A stretch of DNA of 64,000 nucleotides, taken from Akkermansiaceae bacterium (lineage in GTDB: Bacteria; Verrucomicrobiota; Verrucomicrobiia; Verrucomicrobiales; Akkermansiaceae). The position numbers and the translations under genes are program-made. The notes under the pieces are model-generated. The model made no database searches. It saw only the letters and a list, made by a program, of their open reading frames with translations, and was not told where the DNA came from. The stretch lies in NCBI GenBank assembly GCA_019634595.1, contig JAHCBC010000001.1, forward strand, positions 62,001 to 126,000. The letters run 5' to 3'. Shown here piece by piece: positions 37,146 to 44,159 of the stretch (position 1 is the stretch's first letter; every line of letters starts with the position of its first letter).

Positions 37146-38036
37146 TCAGAGGGCGATTTTTCCGCTCCGGAGGCCGTCGATGACCTTTTCCGCCTCCCGG
37201 ACGAAGACGGCGGCCATGTCCGTGGACGGTCCGGCGGTGATGGCGCTGAAGGCGACCTCCGGAAAGCCCTCCAGCGGCAGGGCCTTCAGGCCGGGCGGGA
37301 GCGGGGAGCCGGGAATGGCGAAAACGAGGCCCGCGCCGTAGCCCCCGGCGACGAACCGCTCGATGAGGTCCATGCCGGCGAGTTCCAGCATGGGGAACCA
37401 CTCGATCTTCCGCCGCTGGAGCTCCTCCTGGAAGGCGAGGACGATGGGTTCCGCCTGCGGCAGGGTGATGAGCGGCACGTCGATGCGGTCCAGCGCGAGG
37501 ATCTCCGCGGCGGTGGCCTGCGGCGCGCTTTCCGGCAGCAGCAGGACGGAGGGGATGCGGAGCAGCGGGTGGTAGTGCAGGTCCGGCTCGTCCGGGCCGT
37601 GGCTGGTGGCCAGGCCGAGGTCGATCTTTCCGGCGCGGAGCTGCGCCTTGATGTCGTCGATGCGGCCGGAGTGGAGGCTGAAATGGAAATCCGGCAGACG
37701 TTTCCGCACGGCGGTGAGCAGGGTGGGGAGGTAGTCCCGCTGGACGATCTCCGGGCAGGCGATGCGCAGGCCGTGGTCCGCGCCGCCGCGGATGCGGTCC
37801 GCCACGGCGGTGAGCTTCGAGAAAAACGGGTCGATGAAGGCGAACAGGGTCTCCCCCTCCGCGGTGAGCTGGAACGGGCGGCGGTGGAACAGGGTTTTCC
37901 CCAGGGAGTTCTCCAGTTGCAGGATCTGCGCGCTGATGGCGGGCTGCTGGATGCCATACGGCATCTGCCGCGCCGCCGCGCTGACCCCGCCCGCGCGGGC
38001 GACGTGGTAGAAGAGTTCCAGGTGGTGGATGTTCAT
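37146..38036 (-). CDS. LysR-family transcriptional regulator
   Basis: 296 residues. N-terminal winged helix-turn-helix MNIHHLELFYHVARAGGVSAAARQM..QQPAISAQILQLENSLGKTLF, followed by the linker helix and a periplasmic-binding-protein-like effector domain (about 90-290; LRIACPEIVQRDYLPTLL, GLATSHGPDEPDL). The HTH has a two-residue insertion (PYGIQQPAIS) compared with the usual spacing. Effector unknown. LysR proteins often control a divergent neighbour; here the divergent side is repeat DNA and a small membrane protein gene at 38326. Confidence 0.93.
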   Translation of the reverse strand: MNIHHLELFYHVARAGGVSAAARQMPYGIQQPAISAQILQLENSLGKTLFHRRPFQLTAEGETLFAFIDPFFSKLTAVADRIRGGADHGLRIACPEIVQRDYLPTLLTAVRKRLPDFHFSLHSGRIDDIKAQLRAGKIDLGLATSHGPDEPDLHYHPLLRIPSVLLLPESAPQATAAEILALDRIDVPLITLPQAEPIVLAFQEELQRRKIEWFPMLELAGMDLIERFVAGGYGAGLVFAIPGSPLPPGLKALPLEGFPEVAFSAITAGPSTDMAAVFVREAEKVIDGLRSGKIAL

Positions 38037-38050
38037 GGGTGGGGATGTTT

Positions 38051-38094
38051 AACACCGAACATCGAACGTCCAACATTGAACATTGAACATTGAA
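38051..38094. repeat. Family D repeat
   Basis: GAACATCGAACGTCCAACATT then two ATTGAACATTGAA phrases, starting 14 bases before the LysR gene's start. A G-rich stretch and a family B element follow at 38167. Confidence 0.75.
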
Positions 38095-38166
38095 GTGGAG
38101 GAAGGGTGGAGGGGGATGGATGTCCGGGGGTGGTGTGGGCATTTTTCAAGCGCGGAGAATGGATCA

Positions 38167-38241
38167 CTGGGACCGCGGAATTCATTCCGCTTGGCTTCGC
38201 TAGCTGGATTCTCCGGGGCGGAATGAATTCCGCGGTCCCAG
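38167..38241. repeat. Family B element, intact
   Basis: Complete copy with both arms (CTGGGACCGCGG... and ...GCGGTCCCAG). The outside flanks GGATCA and TCCGG match those of the copy at 31208-31283. Confidence 0.88.
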
Positions 38242-38247
38242 TCCGGT

Positions 38248-38325
38248 CCATCGACTCCATCAATGGTCGCATTGAAACTATCGATTAACGCGATGGACGA
38301 CGGATCCGCTACAACGCGGGGAGTC
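38248..38325 (+). promoter_or_regulatory. Conserved 78-base leader, copy 1
   Basis: Shares CCATCGAC.CCATCAATGG and GCATTGAAACTATCGATTAACG with 39482-39559. In both copies the block begins exactly 78 bases before the start codon of a small membrane protein gene and ends in a purine-rich stretch plus GTC before ATG. Likely a shared promoter/leader; the in-frame alternative Met at 38263 is noted under findings. Confidence 0.5.
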
Positions 38326-38790
38326 ATGAATACCCCGCTGCCATCCCGCGTGCATCGCATCCCGCTCTGGCTGCAGATCACCTGCGCCGCGTGTCTGGCG
38401 GTCATGCTCCCCGGACACTGGGGCGGTCTGCCGGGTGAAAGGCTGCCCGCCTTTCTGCGCGGCCTGTCCTTTCTCCATGGCGGGCTGCCTTTCCTGGTGT
38501 TCTGCGCGATGAGGAAGCTGGGCTACGACCGCCGGGCGCTGGCGGGATGGTTCGTCATCTGCGCCGGGCTGTGCGTGTGCAGTTCCTTCCTGCTGCCTCC
38601 GGTGGGTGCCCTGCTGGCGGACCCGCGCACGCCGCGGAACATCAACCAGGTCTTCGGCCTGGAAGACATGAAGCCCCGCCAGTGGGTGGATCCCGGGACC
38701 TACGTCTTCCTGTGGATGACCGCGCTGGCGGTGATGGTCGCCGTGCCCGCGCATTCCTTTCTGAACAACAACCGCAAAACCACCACCTGA
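38326..38790 (+). CDS. Small integral membrane protein, unknown function
   Basis: 154 residues from ATG 38326, with about four hydrophobic segments (LQITCAACLAVMLPG, FLHGGLPFLVFCAMR, WFVICAGLCVCSSFLL, YVFLWMTALAVMVAVPAHSFL). A conserved-looking loop reads RNINQVFGLEDMKPRQWVDPG. An in-frame Met 21 codons upstream (38263) lies in the repeated leader and gives an alternative start. Its stop overlaps the start of the next gene (TGATG), so the two are cotranslated. I recognise no named family. Confidence 0.75.
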   Translation: MNTPLPSRVHRIPLWLQITCAACLAVMLPGHWGGLPGERLPAFLRGLSFLHGGLPFLVFCAMRKLGYDRRALAGWFVICAGLCVCSSFLLPPVGALLADPRTPRNINQVFGLEDMKPRQWVDPGTYVFLWMTALAVMVAVPAHSFLNNNRKTTT

Positions 38791-39194
38791 TGCCCATGAA
38801 ACTACTGCTCCCCGCAATTGTCCTCGCCGTGCTGCCGCTCACCGGTTGCAGCATCATCAACATGGCCGCCGGTCCCGGTGACTACTACCGGAACTATGCG
38901 GCGCATAACATGAAGGAGGACCTCGACCGCTCGATCCAGGAGGAACTCCGCAAGGAATCCCCGGGCCATGAGAGGCCGAAGCCGTATTCCCGGGCCCTGT
39001 GGAACGAGCACTGGAACGAGAGGCTGGACTACCTCTTCACCAATGTGCCGCACCCACAGTACAGGGGGGCATCGGGTGAGTGGTTCGCCGCCTACATCAT
39101 CCGGGAGCGGCAAAAGGCCGGATTGCCCGCGATCCGCCTGACTCCGGAGAACCGGAAGAGGTTGAAGGCCGCAGGGATTCCCACGGGGGTGTGA
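38790..39194 (+). CDS. Small lipoprotein of unknown function
   Basis: 134 residues from ATG 38790, or 132 from the ATG at 38796. Lipoprotein signal KLLLPAIVLAVLPLTGC with Cys as lipidation site. Mature part: polar helical region (NMKEDLDRSIQEELRKES) and ALWNEHWNERLDYLFTNVPHPQY..GEWFAAYIIRERQKAGLPAI. The stop of the membrane protein gene and this start share bases (TGATG). The pair probably forms a membrane/lipoprotein unit; function unknown. Confidence 0.75.
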   Translation: MPMKLLLPAIVLAVLPLTGCSIINMAAGPGDYYRNYAAHNMKEDLDRSIQEELRKESPGHERPKPYSRALWNEHWNERLDYLFTNVPHPQYRGASGEWFAAYIIRERQKAGLPAIRLTPENRKRLKAAGIPTGV

Positions 39195-39223
39195 TGGGGG
39201 CTTACTAGGGGAGGTTCCACAGG

Positions 39224-39399
39224 CGCGGCAGCGTCATGGAGTGCGGCGGCCCTCCGCCGCTTTGGGGGAGGATGTCACCCGCCAGACGATGTGGGGGAAA
39301 TCACCACGTCGCGACTTGCGGATGGCGTCTTCTTTTCAGGGAGGTCCCGCCCACGACTGATGGCGGCAGAAGACCGCCGCACTCCATGACGCTGCCGCG
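39224..39399. repeat. Family H inverted-repeat element
   Basis: Perfect 26-base arms at 39224-39249 and 39374-39399 (core GCAGCGTCATGGAGTGCGGC and complement) around a 124-base spacer that holds CCACGTCGCGACTTGCGG and GAGGTCCCGCCCACG. Confidence 0.87.
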
Positions 39400-39436
39400 T
39401 GGTGCGCGCGACCATGGGCGGTGAGACGGGTGGGGT

Positions 39437-39462
39437 GGCGAATCTCTCACGAGATTCGCTAC
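39437..39462. repeat. Single family A REP arm
   Basis: GGCGAATCTC-TCAC-GAGATTCGCTAC without a partner arm, 38 bases after the family H element. Confidence 0.75.
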
Positions 39463-39481
39463 ACACGGAATTCGCCGTCTG

Positions 39482-39559
39482 CCATCGACCCCATCAATGG
39501 CGGCATTGAAACTATCGATTAACGGGATGGACGCGGATGGGATACAAAGGGGAAGAGTC
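39482..39559 (+). promoter_or_regulatory. Conserved 78-base leader, copy 2
   Basis: Second copy of the leader at 38248-38325, again ending at an ATG. It lies 20 bases after the single REP arm. Confidence 0.5.
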
Positions 39560-40003
39560 ATGAAAAACATCAGCCTGCGTTTCACCTTCGCCGCTTGTGG
39601 CATCGTTGTGATCTATGGTCTGGTTGCAGGGGGCGGTAAATACATGGGTTTGGCCCCGCTGTTGCTTCCGGTTGCGATCGTCACCACCCTTCTTTCCTTC
39701 AGGCTCAACCGCGTCATCGCGCATGTGCTGAACCTGCTCCCGGTGGCGTTGGTCCTCCCCATTGTTTTTGCCGGCGGGCATGACATTGAATATCTGGTGA
39801 TGACGGTCGCCTTTGTCGCATCGCCCCTCCTGCTTCTCGGTTTCATCAGCCTATGGTGCTTCGCCTGGTCCGTCAGGGGGACCGGTGAAATGGAGCTTGT
39901 CGAAACCCATCTCCCTGGCCGGCGCGCTCCGCTGGTGCTCCCCCAGCCGTCGGCGGAGGACCGCCTGAAGATGAAGAAACCCTCCAACCCTCGGAACCCG
40001 TAA
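39560..40003 (+). CDS. Small integral membrane protein, unknown function
   Basis: 147 residues from ATG 39560 (MKNISLRFTFAACGIVVIYG). Four hydrophobic segments are visible; the C-terminus is polar and cytoplasmic-looking (ELVETHLPGRRAPLVLPQPS). As with the gene at 38326, an in-frame Met 21 codons upstream lies in the duplicated leader. The proteins themselves are not obviously similar, so only the leader is shared. The next gene starts three bases after the stop. Confidence 0.72.
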   Translation: MKNISLRFTFAACGIVVIYGLVAGGGKYMGLAPLLLPVAIVTTLLSFRLNRVIAHVLNLLPVALVLPIVFAGGHDIEYLVMTVAFVASPLLLLGFISLWCFAWSVRGTGEMELVETHLPGRRAPLVLPQPSAEDRLKMKKPSNPRNP

Positions 40004-40006
40004 CCG

Positions 40007-40384
40007 ATGCAAGCTTCCTTCATTCGGAAGAACACCAGTCTCTTGGTTTGCTGCTGGTGTGTGGCGATCATCACCGTGGTGGTGCTCACCATTCCGTCTC
40101 TGGGGTTCCTGAATGGAATTCTGGTGTTGCTTTGCCTCATTTCTCCCCTGCTCATTCCCGCCATATACTCATTGTTCCTGCATACGAAGATGGCGCACTG
40201 GTTCAATGTTTGGCCGGTTCTGTTTTACACGGCGATCATCGTGATCTTGAGGTTCGGGTTCGAGGGGGTGATTGTCCTCGGCTATTTGTTCAGCCATATC
40301 CTGCCGTTTGTTGTCGTCGGCATCATCGGGAGTTGGGCGGCCGCATGGGCATACCGCAAGCCCCGCGATCTTTCCCCGGATTGA
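40007..40384 (+). CDS. Small hydrophobic membrane protein
   Basis: 125 residues, almost entirely hydrophobic, with about four membrane segments (LLVCCWCVAIITVVVLTIPS, ILVLLCLISPLLIPAIYSLFL, VLFYTAIIVILRFGFEGVIV, ILPFVVVGIIGSWAAAWAY). Local GC is lower than in neighbouring enzymes. It starts three bases after the previous stop, so the two form an operon. No family recognised. Confidence 0.7.
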   Translation: MQASFIRKNTSLLVCCWCVAIITVVVLTIPSLGFLNGILVLLCLISPLLIPAIYSLFLHTKMAHWFNVWPVLFYTAIIVILRFGFEGVIVLGYLFSHILPFVVVGIIGSWAAAWAYRKPRDLSPD

Positions 40385-40421
40385 TCCACATCAACCATCA
40401 ACTTTCTCCGACCCACCATCC

Positions 40422-41609
40422 ATGCAGTCCCTCATCGTCACGCAACCCTATGAATTCATCCCGCCGCGCTACAGCGGGTTCTGGCACCGTGTCATCCGCT
40501 GGATCCTGCCGCGGACGCTGCGCGGGACATATGGCATCTCCGCGGTGGAGTGCGTGGGGGCGGAAAAGCTGCGGGCGTCCCTGGCTGCGGGGCATGGGGT
40601 GATGGTGGTGGCGAACCACTGCCGCCCTTGCGACCCGATGGTGATCGACACGTTGGCGGCGGAGGTGCGGAGGCCGTTCCATGTGATCGCGAGCTGGCAT
40701 GTGTTCATGATGAGCCGGGTGCAGCGGTTCCTGCTGCCGCGGGTGGGGGGCTTCAGCGTGTATCGGGAGGGGATGGACCGTGAGTCGCTGAAGTGTGCGG
40801 TCAATCTGGTGGCGGAGGGACGGCACCCGCTGGTGATTTTCCCGGAGGGGATCATCACTCGGAGCAACGACCGGCTGGTGTCCTTCATGGAGGGGACGTC
40901 GTTCATGGCGCGCGCGGCGGCGAAGCAGCGGAAGGACCGCGGCAAGGTGGTGATCCACCCCGTGTTCATCCGCTACGTGTTCGGCGGAAATCTGGAGGCG
41001 TCCGTGCTGCCGGTGGTGGAGGAGATCGAGCGGCGGCTTTCCTGGCAGCCGCAGACGGCGCTGCCGCTGATGGAGCGGATCGCGAAGGTGGGGCGCGCTC
41101 TGCTGGGGCTGAAGGAAATGGAATACCTGGGGAAGGTGCAGGAGGGCACGGTGAAGGAACGGCTGGAGCGGCTGGAGGACCTGCTGCTGTCCCCGCTGGA
41201 GAACCGCTGGACGGGGGGACGGCATGATGGGGATGCGATGGCGCGGGTGAAGCGGCTGCGCGCGGCCATCCTGCCGGAGATGCTGACGGGAAAGCTGACC
41301 GCACCGGAAAAGGAGGAACGCTGGCGGCACTTCGCGGAGCTGTATCTGGTGCAGCAGCTCCACTGCTACCCGGACGACTACTTCGATGATCCGTCGCCGG
41401 AGCGGATCCTGGAGACGGTGGAGCGGTTCGAGGAAGACCTGACGGACCGGGCGAGGCCGCATTTCCCCATCCGCGCGGTGATCATGGTGGGGGACGCCAT
41501 CGAGGTGCCCGCGGAAAAGGACCGCTCGGCGGAGGGGGACGCGCTGACGGCGCTGGTGCGGGAGCGCATGGAGGGGATGCTGGAGGCGTCAAAAAAGATG
41601 CGATCCTGA
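40422..41609 (+). CDS. PlsC-type 1-acyl-glycerophosphate acyltransferase family protein
   Basis: 395 residues from ATG 40422. The acyltransferase signature is NHCRPCDP (His and Asp of HX4D) followed by RFLLPRVGGFSVYREG and the FPEGIITRSND block (EG motif). The family transfers acyl chains to lysophosphatidate or related lipids at the membrane; here the substrate is not certain. The C-terminal 190 residues (helical, with a run of Arg/Glu, ERIAKVG, RVKRLRAAILPEML) go beyond PlsC and recall larger verrucomicrobial and planctomycetal homologues. It follows the two small membrane proteins by 37 bases. Confidence 0.88.
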   Translation: MQSLIVTQPYEFIPPRYSGFWHRVIRWILPRTLRGTYGISAVECVGAEKLRASLAAGHGVMVVANHCRPCDPMVIDTLAAEVRRPFHVIASWHVFMMSRVQRFLLPRVGGFSVYREGMDRESLKCAVNLVAEGRHPLVIFPEGIITRSNDRLVSFMEGTSFMARAAAKQRKDRGKVVIHPVFIRYVFGGNLEASVLPVVEEIERRLSWQPQTALPLMERIAKVGRALLGLKEMEYLGKVQEGTVKERLERLEDLLLSPLENRWTGGRHDGDAMARVKRLRAAILPEMLTGKLTAPEKEERWRHFAELYLVQQLHCYPDDYFDDPSPERILETVERFEEDLTDRARPHFPIRAVIMVGDAIEVPAEKDRSAEGDALTALVRERMEGMLEASKKMRS

Positions 41610-41700
41610 ATATGATAAGGTGAATTTATGATATGGATTTCCCAATCAAATATCTAACGAAAATCTTGATATGTGTGCGGGTGCTGATTAAGTGGATTGC

Positions 41701-42300
41701 ATGGATAGTAGGAGAGTCTTATTGAAAGTGGCCAGTTGGCGTCTGTTTGTCGCTCTGCTTTCCCTCTTGGCGGGGTTGATCATTATCCTGCTTCTTGGTG
41801 GCCTCGTCTCCTCGGACAGCGAGGGGGTAAAAGAGGCCAATCAACTCAGGCAGACTACTTTTGATGGGGCGTTGGCGGTGACTCCTTTCATTGTTTTCAT
41901 TGTAGGATCGATCGGTGGGTTTGTCGGCTTCCAAAGGCGTCTAAAGGATTTGGATGATGAGGATCTGACCCTTCTTTCCGAATCTTGGATTTATACATTG
42001 CTGGCTCCTCTGGTAGGAGGGATTTTGGCGGTTCTTCTTTATATAGTATTCTTGTCCGGTTTGTTGGGAGGGGATATATTCCCTTCATTCAGGCAGGATC
42101 CGCTGATCGAAAATCAGAAAGTCACGAGGTTCAGCGTGATCTTCAGCACGCATGGGGATTTCAAGGATTACGCGAAGCTGATTTTCTGGGCATTCATCGC
42201 GGGCTTCTCGGAGCGGTTTGTGACGAATATTCTCGCCCAGTTCGAAGCGCAATCCGGGGTGCAGGGTGCCGAAAACAGGAGACAGCGTGAAGAAGAGTGA
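41701..42300 (+). CDS. Membrane protein of unknown function, AT-richer than neighbours
   Basis: 199 residues from ATG 41701; a GTG three codons earlier is also possible. Four hydrophobic segments (FVALLSLLAGLIIILLLGGL, ALAVTPFIVFIVGSIGGFVG, YTLLAPLVGGILAVLLYIVF, LIFWAFIAGFSERFVTNIL), a polar loop with RRLKDLDDEDLTLLSESW, and a charged C-terminus. Codon use is looser and GC clearly lower than in flanking genes (for example TATATAG, AATATTC), and the 90 bases upstream are AT-rich, which suggests acquisition from elsewhere. Family not recognised. The WAFIAGFSERFV segment is the most family-like motif. Confidence 0.75.
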   Translation: MDSRRVLLKVASWRLFVALLSLLAGLIIILLLGGLVSSDSEGVKEANQLRQTTFDGALAVTPFIVFIVGSIGGFVGFQRRLKDLDDEDLTLLSESWIYTLLAPLVGGILAVLLYIVFLSGLLGGDIFPSFRQDPLIENQKVTRFSVIFSTHGDFKDYAKLIFWAFIAGFSERFVTNILAQFEAQSGVQGAENRRQREEE

Positions 42301-42518
42301 TCTGACCCAATGGCCGGAGAGCAGACTATTTCCGGATTTCGGTATCTAAATCGCTTATTTGCAAATGATTGGGTGGCTAGGTAGGTTTGATTGTGTCAAA
42401 ATTTAACCAGGTTGACGGCTGGTTGCGCTGAACTGGCGGGCGGTTGCGGAGGGCAGCAAATCGCCGAAAGGCAGGCTTGCATCCGGGGGTGGGCCAGCCT
42501 AGGTTTCCACGCCCGCAG

Positions 42519-42549
42519 CGAGCCGCCGGACTTCATTTCCAGCGGCTCG
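42519..42549 (+). promoter_or_regulatory. Hairpin in the leader of the desaturase gene
   Basis: Perfect 8-bp stem CGAGCCGC (42519-42526) and GCGGCTCG (42542-42549) with a 15-base loop, 37 bases before the desaturase start. It could be a leader structure or the terminator of the preceding gene (short T run after it). The remaining bases 42301-42518 show nothing recognisable. Confidence 0.35.
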
Positions 42550-42586
42550 TTTCCATACCGGTCCCTGCGGACGTGCTACCAAACCT

Positions 42587-43759
42587 ATGCATCGCATTCC
42601 ATTCGACCGAGTCAACTGGATCACCAGCAGTTTCCTCATCGGCACCGCGCTCATCGCGCTCATCGGCGTTCCCATCTACGTCTTCCACCATGGCATCGAC
42701 CTGTTCCAGATCGCCATGTTCTTCGTCTACCTCTGCTTCACCATGATGAGCATCACGGTGGGTTACCACCGCCTGTTCTCCCACATCTCCTTCAAGGCGA
42801 AGTGGCCGGTGAAGCTGTTCACCCTGGTCTTCGGCGCGTGCGCGTTCGAGAACTCCTGCCTCGACTGGTCCTCCGACCACCGCCGCCACCACAAGCACGT
42901 GGACCACGATGATGATCCGTATGACATCTCGAAGGGCTTCTTCTGGGCGCACATCGGCTGGCTGCTGTTCAAGCTGAACCCGGAGCCGCCGATGGACAAC
43001 GTGGCCGACCTGAAAAAGGACAAGCTGGTCATGTGGCAGCACAAGTATGTGCACTGGATCGGCCTCGTCGTCGGCCTGATCATCCCGCCGATCCTCGGCT
43101 ACGCCTGGAACTCCTGGATGGGCCTCAACCCATGGACGGGTGCGCTGGGCGGTTTCCTCATCGCCGGCGTCGCCCGGGTGGTGGTGGCGCAGCACTGCAC
43201 GTTCTTCATCAACTCCCTCTGCCACACCGTGGGCCGCCAGCCGTACTCCACGAAGCACAGCGCCCGTGACAGCGCCATCATGGCGTTCCTCACCTTCGGC
43301 GAGGGCTACCACAACTATCACCACGAGTTCCAGCACGACTACCGCAACGGCGTGAAGCCATGGCAGTGGGACCCCAGCAAGTGGACCATCTGGACGCTGT
43401 CAAAGGTCGGCCTGACCGAGGGACTGCGCCGCGTGCCGGACGCGAAGATCCTGCTGGCGGAAATGCATGAGGCCCGCCGCCGCGCGAACCTCCGCATCGA
43501 GGAACTGCGCGCCACCCCGCTGCCGGAAGCCCACGCCGTCGCCCAGATGGCATCGGACGCCGCCCACCGCGCCGCCGAGGCCGCCCACCGTGCCGCCGAC
43601 GCGCTGCACGAGGTGGTGGAGAAGATTTCCAGGAACTACCACGAACTGGAGGAAGCCGCCGCGAAGCGCGTGGAACTCTCCCGCGAGGTGATGCGTGACT
43701 GGCAGGCGGAAACCCGCGCGCTCATCCGCCAACTGCGGGAGACCCCGGCGCTGGCCTGA
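42587..43759 (+). CDS. Acyl-CoA/acyl-lipid delta-9 fatty acid desaturase
   Basis: 390 residues. Three His boxes of the membrane di-iron desaturases are complete: GYHRLFSH, DHRRHHKHVDH and HNYHHEFQHD, between four membrane segments; this is the stearoyl-CoA desaturase (DesC) type that inserts the delta-9 double bond. The C-terminal 95 residues (about 285-385) form an Ala/His/Glu-rich amphipathic helix region (ASDAAHRAAEAAHRAADALH, KISRNYHELEEAAAKR) not needed for the family and probably coiled coil. A strong terminator follows. The nearby acyltransferase suggests membrane lipid adjustment, though they are separated by an unrelated gene. Confidence 0.94.
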   Translation: MHRIPFDRVNWITSSFLIGTALIALIGVPIYVFHHGIDLFQIAMFFVYLCFTMMSITVGYHRLFSHISFKAKWPVKLFTLVFGACAFENSCLDWSSDHRRHHKHVDHDDDPYDISKGFFWAHIGWLLFKLNPEPPMDNVADLKKDKLVMWQHKYVHWIGLVVGLIIPPILGYAWNSWMGLNPWTGALGGFLIAGVARVVVAQHCTFFINSLCHTVGRQPYSTKHSARDSAIMAFLTFGEGYHNYHHEFQHDYRNGVKPWQWDPSKWTIWTLSKVGLTEGLRRVPDAKILLAEMHEARRRANLRIEELRATPLPEAHAVAQMASDAAHRAAEAAHRAADALHEVVEKISRNYHELEEAAAKRVELSREVMRDWQAETRALIRQLRETPALA

Positions 43760-43782
43760 TCTTCCATCCCATCTTTTCCAGG

Positions 43783-43814
43783 AGCGGCGGTCGATATGAC
43801 CGCCGCTTTTTTTT
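43783..43814 (+). terminator. Terminator after the desaturase gene
   Basis: Perfect 10-bp stem AGCGGCGGTC (43783-43792) with GACCGCCGCT (43798-43807) and eight T. Confidence 0.9.
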
Positions 43815-43819
43815 GGGGG

Positions 43820-43861
43820 AGCATCGAACGTCGAACCTCCAACATCGAACATTGAAGTGAG
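43820..43861. repeat. Family D repeat
   Basis: CATCGAACGTCGAACCTCC, AACATCGAAC and ATTGAAGTGAGG. A G-rich stretch leads to the family B variant at 43911, the same order as at 31135 and 38051. Confidence 0.75.
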
Positions 43862-43910
43862 GAGAGGGTGTGGTGGGCGGGTGAGGGAAGTGGCAGGGAG
43901 GGAGTTCTGA

Positions 43911-43986
43911 ACGGAGCGCGGACTTCAGTCCGCTTGGCTTTGCATGTGGCTGGATTCTCCGGGGCGGACTGAAGTCCGCAGTCCTA
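43911..43986. repeat. Family B variant (GCGGACTTCAGTCCGC arms)
   Basis: Arms GAGCGCGGACTTCAGTCCGC and GCGGACTGAAGTCCGCAGTC around the standard family B spacer (CTTGGCTT.GC, GGATTCTCCGGGG). The arm sequence has changed on both sides in step (ATTCATT to CTTCAGT), so pairing is kept. Confidence 0.85.
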
Positions 43987-44027
43987 GGCCGGAAGGTGAG
44001 CCGTGGGGGAAGAACGGATGCGCAGGG

Positions 44028-44133
44028 GTAGCGAAGGTTGTGAGACCTTCGGCTGGAGGGAAGTCCGTTGGGGACCGGAGCGTGTTTGCCTGGTGGATCG
44101 CCGCGCCGCCGAATCTCTCACGAGATTCGCTAC
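44028..44133. repeat. Family A REPIN
   Basis: Opening arm 44028-44053 (GAAGGTT-GTGA-GACCTTC) and closing arm 44108-44133 (GAATCTC-TCAC-GAGATTC), 106 bases in all, ending 26 bases before the stop of the convergent gene. Confidence 0.86.
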
Positions 44134-44159
44134 ACCCTGGATGCGCTACTTCGGGAATC

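Noticed and set aside
39236..39424. Short frame MECGGPPPLWG...
   Set aside because: It is the family H element read as protein; its arms and spacer explain the sequence.
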